This document shows positions 44,518 through 54,450 of a DNA stretch of 64,000 nt, one piece after another. The position numbers and the translations under genes were made by a program. The notes beneath the pieces are model-generated. The model was not told the DNA's origin. It saw only the letters and a list, made by a program, of their open reading frames with translations, and did no database searches. This DNA comes from Streptomyces sp. S.PNR 29 (lineage in GTDB: Bacteria; Actinomycetota; Actinomycetes; Streptomycetales; Streptomycetaceae): positions 186,001 to 250,000 of the forward strand of contig NZ_JANUQM010000002.1 of the NCBI RefSeq assembly GCF_030386795.1, written 5' to 3'. Position 1 is the first letter of the stretch. The number at the start of each line of letters is the position of its first letter.

Positions 44518-44706
44518 GGCCCGGCGCGACGGGGTGCCGCTGCGCCCACCCGTGCCGCCCCAGCGGCACGACTGCCCGCAGCGGCGGCGGCTGAGCGCGT
44601 ACCCCCACTCACCCGCCCGCCCACGGCCCCGACCCACCACCCACCCGTAGGCGCAACGCGAACCCCCACCCACCCGCGCAGGCCGCCGCAGGCATCCGCA
44701 GGCACC
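44518..44706 (-). repeat. Dispersed intergenic repeat, copy B
   Basis: Read on the minus strand, 44706-44618 repeats copy A's first arm (GCGGATGCCTGCGGCGGCCT through CGCCTACGGGTGG) and 44571-44518 repeats the second arm (CGTGCCGCTGGGGCGGCACG to CACCCCGTCGCGCCGGG). The extra segment present between the arms in copy A is absent or replaced. It starts two bases past the stop of the ProP-like gene, as copy A follows a gene end. No gene is supported in it; the rest of the gap to 44329 holds the operator of the methyltransferase. Confidence 0.65.
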
Positions 44707-44707
44707 G

Positions 44708-46102
44708 TTACCGGCGTTCGACCGAAGGCGCCGCCCCCGGCAGCGGACGGCCCGCGGACTCGGCCATGAACCACACCGCCACGCCACCGACCACGGCCGC
44801 GGCCATCATGTAGTACGCGGGCATCATCATGTTGCCCGTGGCCCCGATCAGCGCCGTCACCACCAGCGGCGTCGTGCCGCCGAAGAGCGAGACGGACACG
44901 TTGAAGCCGATCGACAGGGAGCCGTAGCGAACCCTCGTCGGGAACAGGGCCGGCAGTGCCGACGGCATCGCCGAGGTGAAGCACACCAGGAGCAGCCCCA
45001 GGGCGGCCATACCGAGCCCCACGGCAAGCAGACTGCCCTCACGGATCAGCAGTAGCGCCGGAATCGACAGGACCAGGAAGCCCACGCAGCCCGCCGCGAT
45101 GACCGGCCGCCGGCCCACCCGGTCCGTCAGCGCGCCCGCGAAGGGCTGGACCAGCATCATCAGCGCCATGACCGCCAGCACGACCAGCAGTCCGTGCGTC
45201 TCGTCGTACTTGAGCTCACTGGTCAGATAGCTCGGCATGTACGACAGCAGCATGTAGTCGGTGACGTTGAAGACCAGCACCAGGCCCATGCACAGCAGCA
45301 GCGCCTTCCACTGACCCACGATCATCTCGCGCAGCGGCACCCTCGGCCGAGCCGTCTCCGCCTTCTCGACCTCCGCCGCGAACGCCGGCGTCTCCTCCAG
45401 CCGCAGCCGCAGATACAGGCCGATGATGCCCATCGGGCCCGCGATCAGGAACGGAATCCGCCAGCCCCAGGACGTCAGGTCCTCGGAGGACAGCAGGGCC
45501 GTCATCAGCGTCACCAGACCGGCGCCCCCGATGTACCCGGCCAGGGTGCCGAACTCCAGCCAGCTGCCGAGGAAGCCGCGCCGCTTGTCGGGCGCGTACT
45601 CGGCGATGAACGTGGACGCGCCGGCGTACTCACCGCCGGTGGAGAATCCCTGCACCAGGCGGGCGGCCAGCAGCAGGATCGGCGCGCCCACGCCGATGGT
45701 CGCGTACGACGGGATCAGACCGATCGCGAACGTGCCCGCCGCCATCATGATCATGGTCAGCGCCAGGACCTTCTGACGGCCGACGCGGTCACCGAGCGGG
45801 CCGAAGACCATGCCGCCGAGCGGGCGGACCAGGAACGCCGCGGCGAAGGCGCCGAACGTGGAGAGCAGCTGGGCGGTCGGGTTCCCCGAGGGGAAGAAGA
45901 CCTTGCCCAGGGTCACCGCGATGTAGCTGTAGACACCGAAGTCGAACCACTCCATCGCGTTGCCGAGCGCGGCCGCCTTCACGGCACGCCGGACCAGCGC
46001 GGAGTCGGTGACGGTGGCCTGGGCGGCCTTCGCGGGGGACGAGAGGGGTGTGGGGGGCTGGGGAGAAGCGACTGTCGCAGCCGACAAGACTTCGCTCGCC
46101 AC
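44708..46102 (-). CDS. MHS-family MFS transporter (ProP-like)
   Basis: A 464-residue 12-TM symporter of the metabolite:H+ (MHS) group. Landmarks are AALGNAMEWFDFGVYSYIAV in helix 1, then GPLGDRVGRQKVLALTM (motif A). RLVQGFSTGGEYAGASTFIA follows, and the GSWLEFGTLAGYIGGAG segment. GALTDRVGRRPVIAAGC is the repeat in the second half. ProP-type proteins import proline, betaine, or organic acids such as shikimate or citrate; the substrate is not told by sequence. The GTG at 46102 is used; the site upstream (GAAAG) is close. It is divergent from the GT87-PAP2 gene across 280 bp. Confidence 0.93.
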   Translation of the reverse strand: MASEVLSAATVASPQPPTPLSSPAKAAQATVTDSALVRRAVKAAALGNAMEWFDFGVYSYIAVTLGKVFFPSGNPTAQLLSTFGAFAAAFLVRPLGGMVFGPLGDRVGRQKVLALTMIMMAAGTFAIGLIPSYATIGVGAPILLLAARLVQGFSTGGEYAGASTFIAEYAPDKRRGFLGSWLEFGTLAGYIGGAGLVTLMTALLSSEDLTSWGWRIPFLIAGPMGIIGLYLRLRLEETPAFAAEVEKAETARPRVPLREMIVGQWKALLLCMGLVLVFNVTDYMLLSYMPSYLTSELKYDETHGLLVVLAVMALMMLVQPFAGALTDRVGRRPVIAAGCVGFLVLSIPALLLIREGSLLAVGLGMAALGLLLVCFTSAMPSALPALFPTRVRYGSLSIGFNVSVSLFGGTTPLVVTALIGATGNMMMPAYYMMAAAVVGGVAVWFMAESAGRPLPGAAPSVERR

Positions 46103-46382
46103 CTTTCGACGGGGACAGGGACGCGGCCCGTGCGGCGGCGCTGTCGCCGGACCGAAAAGCGACCTTAGGCGCAGAGTTGCCCCTTACACCCGGTACGCCG
46201 ATAGTTGCACAGTGCACGAAAACAGCGTGCACGCAGGGTCGTATGCCCGGTCAGGACGACGATTTCCACGATCCGGATGTGATCCATCTCGCGTCCCGGA
46301 GAGACAACCCCGCCCCGCCCGCACTATCGTCATTCGGACAAAAGGGGTCAATGGGGCGAACGGGGCGGGAGGCCAACGAGGA

Positions 46383-48446
46383 GTGGCGAACGCGAAACGC
46401 AGGGGGCGACCGGCGGAGGCGCTCGGAGCGACGACCGCCGGGGCGGCGCTGGCCGGCGCGACAGCGGTCGGCGCGGCCGGAGCGCGCCTGCGCGTGGCGC
46501 GGCTCGGCCTGTGGCTGATCGCCACGATCCTCGCCGTTCGGCAGCTGGCCGTCGTCCTCGGCACCCCGCGGGGCGAACGACTGACCGATCTGGAGACCTG
46601 GGTCGGCCCGGACGGCGTCCTGCACGTCGAGGGCTCGCTGTACGACTCCACGCGCTTCACCGGCACCCCCTTCGGCGGCCTGGTCCTCAAACCGCTCACC
46701 CGTGCCGCCGAGGAGGCCCTCGGCTGGGGCTGGACCTTCGGCACGCTGCTGCTGGTCGTCGCCCTGGGCCTGGTCGCCGCCCGTGCCCTGCCGCCGTCCG
46801 TGGGCCGCCGCACCTCACTCCTCGCCGCGCCCGTCGCCGTCAGCCTGCTGATGCTGTCGCTGCCGGTCCGCACCACCCTGTGGCTCGGCCAGACCAGCAT
46901 CATCCCGGTCCTGCTCGTCCTGCTGGGCTGCTTCACCGTCCGTGGCCAGCGCGCCGGCGGCCTGCTGATCGGCGTGGCCGCCGCGCTCCAGCCGCCCCTC
47001 CTGCTGCTCGCCCCCCTGCTGTGGTTCACCGGCCGCCACAAGGCCGCTCTGTCCACCGGCGTCACGTTCGCCGCCTGCACCGCACTCGCCTGGGTCGCGA
47101 TGTCCCAGGACTCCTACACGTACTGGGTGCACCACATGGCGGGCGTCGGCCTGGGCGGAGAGGCCGACGCCCTCGCCAACCAGTCCCTGCACGGCGCCCT
47201 GCTCCGCGCCGGCCTGACAGGTCCCCCGGAGGTCGCCCTCTTCCTCGCGCTCGGCACGACCGCCGCCGCCCTCGGCCTGCGCCGCGCCGTGCGCTACGCC
47301 CGCGACGGCCAGCTGCTGCTCGCGGTCGCGATCACCGGCTGCGCGGCGATCGCCATCTCGCCCACCGCCTGGCAGCACCAGCTGCTGTGGGTGCTGCTCA
47401 CGGCCGTCGGCAGGGTCGGCAGACGCGCCGGTGACCGGTACGTGTGGCCGGTCGCCGTCGTCCTGGTCATGACGCTGCCCGCGCGGTGGATGCTGCCGGA
47501 CAAGGCGGTGGTGGGGCCGCTCACCGACAACCTGGTGCTCGTCTCGGCCCTCGCCGCCGCCACCGCCGTACCGTTCCTGTCCCGCACCTCGCCCTTCTAT
47601 CAGTCCCCGATCCCCACCCAGTGCGCCACCCCGGCCCCGGCCCGCCTCGGGAACGTGCCGCTGCTGCCGTTCCTGCGGCGCGTCCTCACCCGTCCGAACC
47701 TGCTCCTGGAACTGCTGCTGATCCGGGTCACCTACGCCGTCTACCAGCAGATCCGCATCGCCGCGACCGGTGACCGCGGCACCGCCGAGCACCACGGACG
47801 CGAGATCCACGCGCTGGAGAAGCGGCTGTCCGTCGACATCGAGCACTGGGTCAACCACGCCGTGGTGCGGACGGACTGGCTGCGGGGCTTCTTCGACTTC
47901 TACTACGCGTCGTTCCACTTCGTCGTCCCGCTGACCGTCCTCGCCGTGCTCTACGTCCGCCGCCCCGTGGACTACCGGTGGGCGCGCAGCGCGCTGGGCC
48001 TCGCCACCCTGCTCGGGCTGCTGGGCTTCTGGCTCTACCCGCTGGCCCCGCCGCGCCTGATGCCGGGACTGGGCTTCATCGACACGGTGCACGGCGTGCA
48101 GGACTTCTCCCGGCCGGGCTACGGCGCGATGACCGACGTCACCAACCAGTACGCGGCCATGCCGTCCCTGCACTTCGGCTGGTCCCTGTGGTGCGGCATC
48201 GTGATCGTGGTGCTGGCCCGCAGGTGGTGGGTGAAGGCCCTGGGCACGCTGCACCCGCTGTTCACCGTCTCCGCGATCGTGGCGACCGCCAACCACTGGG
48301 TGCTCGACGCGGTGGGCGGTGCCCTCGTGGTCGGGGCGGGTTTCGGGCTGGTGTACGTGTTCTCGGGGCCGCGCCCGGCCGCCGTGAGCGGCACCGTCGT
48401 GGCGGCCCCGGAAGAGTCCAGGGGCTCCGTCGGCGCCGGTCGGTGA
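46383..48446 (+). CDS. Bifunctional GT87-PAP2 fusion: membrane mannosyltransferase-like and phosphatase-like
   Basis: A 687-residue integral membrane protein. The first about 400 residues form a GT87-like (DUF2029) polyprenyl-phosphate-sugar-dependent glycosyltransferase: LRVARLGLWLIATILAVRQL, several hydrophobic helices and the SLPVRTTLWLGQTSIIPVLL loop. After the linker FYQSPIPTQCATPAP comes a PAP2 domain with QYAAMPSLHFGWSLW and TVSAIVATANHWVLDAVGGA (PSLH and NHWxxD motifs), as in Aur1/Ipt1-type inositol-P transferases. It probably builds and then releases or recycles a lipid-linked sugar. The GTG at 46383 is chosen but its ribosome site is close; a start further in is possible. The stop is followed directly by the next gene's GAGGAGGAG. 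Confidence 0.88.
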   Translation: MANAKRRGRPAEALGATTAGAALAGATAVGAAGARLRVARLGLWLIATILAVRQLAVVLGTPRGERLTDLETWVGPDGVLHVEGSLYDSTRFTGTPFGGLVLKPLTRAAEEALGWGWTFGTLLLVVALGLVAARALPPSVGRRTSLLAAPVAVSLLMLSLPVRTTLWLGQTSIIPVLLVLLGCFTVRGQRAGGLLIGVAAALQPPLLLLAPLLWFTGRHKAALSTGVTFAACTALAWVAMSQDSYTYWVHHMAGVGLGGEADALANQSLHGALLRAGLTGPPEVALFLALGTTAAALGLRRAVRYARDGQLLLAVAITGCAAIAISPTAWQHQLLWVLLTAVGRVGRRAGDRYVWPVAVVLVMTLPARWMLPDKAVVGPLTDNLVLVSALAAATAVPFLSRTSPFYQSPIPTQCATPAPARLGNVPLLPFLRRVLTRPNLLLELLLIRVTYAVYQQIRIAATGDRGTAEHHGREIHALEKRLSVDIEHWVNHAVVRTDWLRGFFDFYYASFHFVVPLTVLAVLYVRRPVDYRWARSALGLATLLGLLGFWLYPLAPPRLMPGLGFIDTVHGVQDFSRPGYGAMTDVTNQYAAMPSLHFGWSLWCGIVIVVLARRWWVKALGTLHPLFTVSAIVATANHWVLDAVGGALVVGAGFGLVYVFSGPRPAAVSGTVVAAPEESRGSVGAGR

Positions 48447-48456
48447 GGAGGAGACC

Positions 48457-49989
48457 ATCGGCTCGCGAGCGGACGCCGTACGGGCGTCGGACACGGCGGG
48501 CGACGAGGCCCGGCGGAGCGGGAACCTGCCCGGCCGTCCCCGGCTCGGCACCGCCACCGCCGCCGTCGCTGCCGTCGCTGCCGTCGTCGTACCGGCGCTC
48601 GTCGCCACGGCACTGGGGCTGTGGGGGATCGAGCGGCAGGACAGCATGTGGCGCGACGAGTCGGTCACGTACCAGGTGGCCCATCGTTCGCTCGGTGACC
48701 TGTGGGCGCTGCTCGGCCGCATAGACGCGGTGCACGGCCTGTACTACCTGCTCATGCACGGCGTGTTCGCCCTCTGGGACGGTGGGCTGGTCGCGCTGCG
48801 CCTGCCGTCGGTGGCGGCGACGGCCCTGGCCGCCGCCGGCGTCGGGGCGATCGGCCACCGGCTGGCCGGGGCGCGCGCCGGTCTGTCGGCGGGGCTGGTC
48901 TTCGCCGTGCTGCCGGTCGTGCAGGAGTTCGCCCAGGAGGGCCGTTCGTACGCGCTGGTCTGCGCGGGCGTCACCTGGGCGACGTACGCCTTCCTGCGGG
49001 CCCTGGACACGGGGCGGGCGCGCTGGTGGACGGCGTACGCGCTGCTGCTCGCACTGGCCTGCTGGCTGCACGAGTTCGCCGGACTGGCCCTGCTCGCGCA
49101 CGGCCTCACCCTGTGGCGGCAGCGTGTGCCTCGGGCGACCTGGCGGCGCTGGGGCGCGGCGGCGGCCGGGGTGGCGGTGAGCGTGCTGCCGCTGGCCCTG
49201 TTCAGCGCCGGGCAGTCCGAACGCCAACTGGGCTGGCTCGGACGCCCCGGCGTGGCCCTGTGGCTCCAGTTCCTGACGATCTCGGCGGCCGGCGCGCTCC
49301 TGGCCTGGCTGCTGACCCGCCGCTCCGGGGGCGCGAGCCGTCGTCTGGTGACCCTCGCCCTGCCGATGCTCGTCGCCCCTGCCGGGCTGCTGATGGTCGT
49401 TTCCCTGGTCAAGCCGTGGTACGTCGAGCGGTACGTCCTGTACGGCATGACCGGACTGGCCCTGCTGGCCGGGGCCGCGCTGGACCGGGCGATCGCCCAC
49501 CGGGACCGGCTCGTGCCCGCCACCCGAGCCCTGACGGCCTGTCTGCTCGCGGCGGCGGCGGTGGCCGTGCTGCTGCCGTGGTCGTCGCTGGTCCGCTCGC
49601 CGGAGAGCCGCAAGGACGATGTCGTCGCCGTCGCCCACGCGGTCGAGAAGGCGGCGCGGCCGGGTGACGGTGTCCTGTTCATGCCGGCCCGGCGCCGCGA
49701 GTGGCTGATGTCCTTCCCGGACGTCTACGCGCGCGTGGACGACCTGGCCCTGGCAGGGTCCCCGACCGCCTCGGACACCCTCCAGGGCACCGAACTCCCC
49801 GCCGACGGCCTCCGGCGCCGCCTGCTCGCCGCCGACCGCGTCATCGCCCTGACCGACCCGCCCGGCCAGCCCCTCGACCCCTTCCCGCAGGAGGTGGTCA
49901 AGCGCCGGGTCCTGAAGACGTCCTTCCAGGTCTGCGACCGCACAGCGGTACGTGGCGCTCAGATCATCGTGTACGCCCGCCGGTGCTGA
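48457..49989 (+). CDS. GT39-like membrane glycosyltransferase with apparent ATC start
   Basis: A 510-residue polytopic glycosyltransferase of the PMT/ArnT (GT39) type. The usual ATG at 48646 would begin after the first helix (MWRDESVTYQVAHRSLGDLW) and cut off TM1. In frame upstream lie codons for AAVAAVAAVVVPALVATALG, a proper first helix. It is followed by the catalytic loop region ERQDSMWRDESVTYQ with the acidic Asp-Glu pair. No ATG, GTG or TTG exists in frame back to the stop at 48385. GAGGAGGAG then ACC then ATC (48457) places an ideal ribosome site six bases before ATC. I therefore infer an ATC start, or a lost ATG. The gene follows the GT87-PAP2 gene in one operon and overlaps the P450 gene by 26 bp at its end. 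Confidence 0.78.
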   Translation: MGSRADAVRASDTAGDEARRSGNLPGRPRLGTATAAVAAVAAVVVPALVATALGLWGIERQDSMWRDESVTYQVAHRSLGDLWALLGRIDAVHGLYYLLMHGVFALWDGGLVALRLPSVAATALAAAGVGAIGHRLAGARAGLSAGLVFAVLPVVQEFAQEGRSYALVCAGVTWATYAFLRALDTGRARWWTAYALLLALACWLHEFAGLALLAHGLTLWRQRVPRATWRRWGAAAAGVAVSVLPLALFSAGQSERQLGWLGRPGVALWLQFLTISAAGALLAWLLTRRSGGASRRLVTLALPMLVAPAGLLMVVSLVKPWYVERYVLYGMTGLALLAGAALDRAIAHRDRLVPATRALTACLLAAAAVAVLLPWSSLVRSPESRKDDVVAVAHAVEKAARPGDGVLFMPARRREWLMSFPDVYARVDDLALAGSPTASDTLQGTELPADGLRRRLLAADRVIALTDPPGQPLDPFPQEVVKRRVLKTSFQVCDRTAVRGAQIIVYARRC

Positions 49990-51211
49990 CCCGGAGCTCC
50001 TTCACCCCGTTGATCCAGGCGGAGCGCAGCCGGCGCGGGTCGCCGGCCGGCTCGATGTGCGGCATGGCGTCGGCGACGGCGTTGAAGATGAGGTCGATCT
50101 CCAGCACCGCCAGGGACTTGCCGAGGCAGTAGTGCGGCCCGCCGCCACCGAAGCCGAGGTGGGGGTTGGGGTCCCGGGTGATGTCGAAGGCGTCCGGGCT
50201 GTCGAACACCTCGGGATCATGGTTCGCGGAGGCGTAGAACAGCCCCACCCGGTCGCCCTTGCGGATCTGCTTGCCGCCGAGCTCGGTGTCCTGCGTCGCC
50301 GTGCGCTGGAAGGCGGCGACCGGGGTGGCCCAGCGGACGATCTCCTCCGCCGCCGTCGCCGGGCGCTCCGCCTTGTACAGCTCCCACTGCTCGGGGTGTG
50401 TGAGGAAGGCGTGCATGCCGTGGGTGATGGCGTTACGGGTGGTCTCGTTGCCGGCGACGGCCAGCATCAGCACGAAGAAGCCGAACTCGTCGGAGCCGAG
50501 GTTGCCCTCGTCCTCCGCCGCCACCAGCCGCGTGACGATGTCCTCGGCCGGGCACTGCTTGCGGTCGGCGGCCATGTTCATCGCGTAGGCGATGATCTCG
50601 GTGGCCGACTCCCGGCCGATCTCCGCCGTGATGGCGTACTCCGGGTCGTCGTACGCGATCATCTTGTTGGACCAGTCGAAGATCTTGGCCCGGTCCTCCT
50701 GCGGCACGCCGATCAGCTCGGCTATGGCCTGCAGGGGCAGTTCGCAGGCGACCTCGGTGACGAAGTCGAAGGGCCCGGAGTGGCCGAGGGCGCCCCGGGC
50801 GATGGCGTGGGCGCGGGCGCGCAGCCGTTCCTCCAGCGCGCGGATGGCCCGGGGCGTGAAACCGCGCTGCACGATCTGCCGGACACGGGTGTGCTCCGGC
50901 GGGTCCATGTTGAGCAGGATGAGCCGCTGGGCGTCGATCGCGTCCCGCTCGATGTGCTCGTTGAAGCGGATGATCGCCGTGTTGAGGTACGACGAGAACA
51001 GCTCCGGGTGGGTGGACACGTACCTGACGTCCGCGTGCCGGGTCACGGCCCAGTACCCCTCGTCCTGGAAGCCGGCGAGGCCCGCGGGCTGGGGGATCCA
51101 GCGGACCGGTTCGGCCCGGCGCAGCTCGGCGAACTCGGGCAGGGGCACGCGGTGGTGCAGCAGATCGGGGTCGGTGAAGTCGAACCCGTCGGGCAGCGCT
51201 GGACAGGGCAT
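49964..51211 (-). CDS. CYP125-like cytochrome P450
   Basis: A 415-residue heme monooxygenase. The I-helix motif is VAGNETTRNAITHGMHAF, ExxR is EEIVRWATPVAAF, and the heme loop is GFGGGGPHYCLGKSLAV with the Cys ligand. Long stretches, including LILLNMDPPEHTRVRQIVQR and YASANHDPEVFDSPDAFDIT, closely follow the mycobacterial CYP125 (steroid C26 hydroxylase) as I remember it. CYP125 oxidises the cholesterol side-chain end. The neighbouring thiolase is FadA5-like, so sterol or related side-chain oxidation is likely. ATG 51211. The 191-bp divergent promoter region holds two KstR-like sites. Confidence 0.9.
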   Translation of the reverse strand: MPCPALPDGFDFTDPDLLHHRVPLPEFAELRRAEPVRWIPQPAGLAGFQDEGYWAVTRHADVRYVSTHPELFSSYLNTAIIRFNEHIERDAIDAQRLILLNMDPPEHTRVRQIVQRGFTPRAIRALEERLRARAHAIARGALGHSGPFDFVTEVACELPLQAIAELIGVPQEDRAKIFDWSNKMIAYDDPEYAITAEIGRESATEIIAYAMNMAADRKQCPAEDIVTRLVAAEDEGNLGSDEFGFFVLMLAVAGNETTRNAITHGMHAFLTHPEQWELYKAERPATAAEEIVRWATPVAAFQRTATQDTELGGKQIRKGDRVGLFYASANHDPEVFDSPDAFDITRDPNPHLGFGGGGPHYCLGKSLAVLEIDLIFNAVADAMPHIEPAGDPRRLRSAWINGVKELRVSTGGRTR

Positions 51212-51263
51212 CGGCAGCTCCAGCCATCTGACGGTTCATCAGGATTCGGGCTGCCGTGACGGT

Positions 51264-51277
51264 AGTAACGGGTTCTA
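51264..51277. promoter_or_regulatory. KstR-like operator upstream of the P450
   Basis: AGTAACGGGTTCTA matches the mycobacterial KstR consensus TnnAACnnGTTnnA at 7 of 8 fixed positions. It lies 53 bases upstream of the P450 start. Shares its AAC-n2-GTT core with the sites at 51362 and 63576. Confidence 0.55.
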
Positions 51278-51333
51278 CAAGTAGCAAGAGACGTGAACTC
51301 CTCAATTGCCCGCACGGCTCTTGCGGACAGTGA

Positions 51334-52765
<1,432 letters not shown>

Positions 52766-53665
52766 AGCGTTCCTCCATCACGCGTCGCATCAGCTCCGCT
52801 GAGTCTCTGAGGGAGAGGGCGGCAGCTTGAAGATGATCGTAACGGAGCGAGCAGTTCTTGACGGTGTCCGGGTTGGCGGTGGGATGGCCGCTGCCGTACC
52901 CCTCCGTGTAGAGGATGGTCGGGTCGCTCGCAAAGCGGTAGACGTCGAACGAGCCTTGCATCCCCGCGTGCGCTCCAGCTGAGAACGGCAGGACCTGGAT
53001 GTTGACCTTGGGGTTGTCTTCGAAAGACAACAGATGCTCCAGTTGTCCCCGCATGGTCTCCGGCCCGCCGATCTCCTGGTACAGCGCGGCCTCACTGAGA
53101 ACCGCCCAGAACACCGGCGGATCCTCCTTTTCGAAGATGCTCTGGCGGGCAAGCCGCACGGCGGTGCGGTCGTCGAGGTTGTCCTTGTCCAGCGCGCCGA
53201 GCACAGCACGGGCGTACGCCGGGGTCTGGAGGAGGCCGTGAACCATGTGGGTCTCGAAGGCGCAGATTTCGATGGCCCGCGCCTGTAGCTCCGCCACCTG
53301 CTGAAACCAAGCCGGAAGTTGGCTGCGCAGCACCAGAATGACGAGCCGGGACAGCAACCCGCCCGTCCCCAGCGCCGCGTCCGCCCGTTCGCTGAACTCC
53401 GGCGTCGGCAGCTTCCGGGCCGTTTCGATCTGGCCGACCAGCGACCCGGTGTAGTTGATGATGTCCCCGAGCTGTTTCTGGGTCAGCCCGGCTGCCTCCC
53501 GGTACCGCCGCAGCTCGTAGCCGTAGTAGTCCAGCGGCGAGGCGCCCGGGTCGAGGACGTTGATGTGGGTCACGCAGAGCCCCCTCTCGCACAACTCGGC
53601 CCACTCCAGGACCGGTTGTATCCGTTCGGTAGCCCAGAGTAGTCACGGCAGGCCAACCTCGTGGC

Positions 53666-54121
53666 GTGAACGAACACATTCCCCCCACTCTCGTGTGGCC
53701 CGTCGCCCGTCAGTACTCCATGCGCCTCACCGTGGGCGAGCACTCGGCGCGGCACATCCGCCGTATCGTCCGCTCGTACCTGGGCGAGTGGGAGCTGACC
53801 GAGCTGACGGACGCCGTCGAACTGGGCGTGACCGAACTGCTCGCCAATGTGGTACGCCATGTCCCGGACCGCCGCTGCCGGCTGCTGTTGCTGCGGCAGA
53901 CGGAGGGGGTCCGGGTGGAGGTGGCGGACGGCTGTCCTGAACTCCCCGCCATGCCAGCGGAGTTGTCCCTGGACGCCGAGGGCGGCCGGGGTCTCGTGCT
54001 GCTGGACGCGGTGGTCGACAAGTGGGGCGTGGATCCGCAGGGCGGGGGAGGGAAGACGGTGTGGTTCGAGTGCCGGGCGGGAATCCAGCACTACGACCTG
54101 CCGGCCTTGGGGGACGCATAA
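53666..54121 (+). CDS. RsbW-type ATPase-domain protein
   Basis: A 151-residue histidine-kinase-like ATPase domain alone. RQYSMRLTVGEHSARHIRRI leads to AVELGVTELLANVVRHVPDR (N-box with Glu and Asn). Then VEVADGCPELP is the G1-type box, and SLDAEGGRGLVLLDAVVDKW the G2-type box. It is of the HATPase_c_2 class, like anti-sigma factors RsbW/SpoIIAB and the ATPases near DUF397 modules. It may act as an antagonist or kinase of a sigma-factor partner not seen here. GTG 53666. It sits divergent from the XRE regulator across 92 bp. Confidence 0.87.
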   Translation: MNEHIPPTLVWPVARQYSMRLTVGEHSARHIRRIVRSYLGEWELTELTDAVELGVTELLANVVRHVPDRRCRLLLLRQTEGVRVEVADGCPELPAMPAELSLDAEGGRGLVLLDAVVDKWGVDPQGGGGKTVWFECRAGIQHYDLPALGDA

Positions 54122-54254
54122 CGCAGCCCTGATGGGAGGTGTCGTGGCCGTATCCTGCAGGAGTCTCTGAGGACGTGCGCGATCCGTGACCACCGCGCCG
54201 AATTCCCGCGCCACGCGCACCAGCCGGCTGTGGTGGTCACGCCACCCTTCCTGA

Positions 54255-54448
54255 TCACCCGTCGATGAGCTCGCGCCCGATGTCGGCGTGGCCGGCGTGC
54301 CGTTGTGTGTGGGAGAGCACCCGGACCGGGACGTGGTTCACAGTCACCTCGCGTCGCCCCTCCGGCCACCAGGGGACCTGGCCGGTCGCGTCGAGTGCGA
54401 GCGCCGCGATCGTGCCGTCCGAGTCCGCGTTCGGTTCGGCGGTCACGG
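54255..54448 (-). pseudogene. DUF664 (DinB-like) C-terminal remnant
   Basis: Minus-strand frame fragment of about 64 residues: AEPNADSDGTIAALALDATG, then PWWPEGRREVTVNHVPVRVL and TQRHAGHADIGRELIDG before a stop. The last part is the conserved C-terminal third of DUF664/DinB-family enzymes, which are usually about 170-180 residues. The N-terminal part is missing: the frame upstream enters the PBP gene on another frame. Interpreted as a relic truncated on its 5' side, probably by the event that placed the PBP gene here. Confidence 0.6.
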
Positions 54449-54450
54449 CG

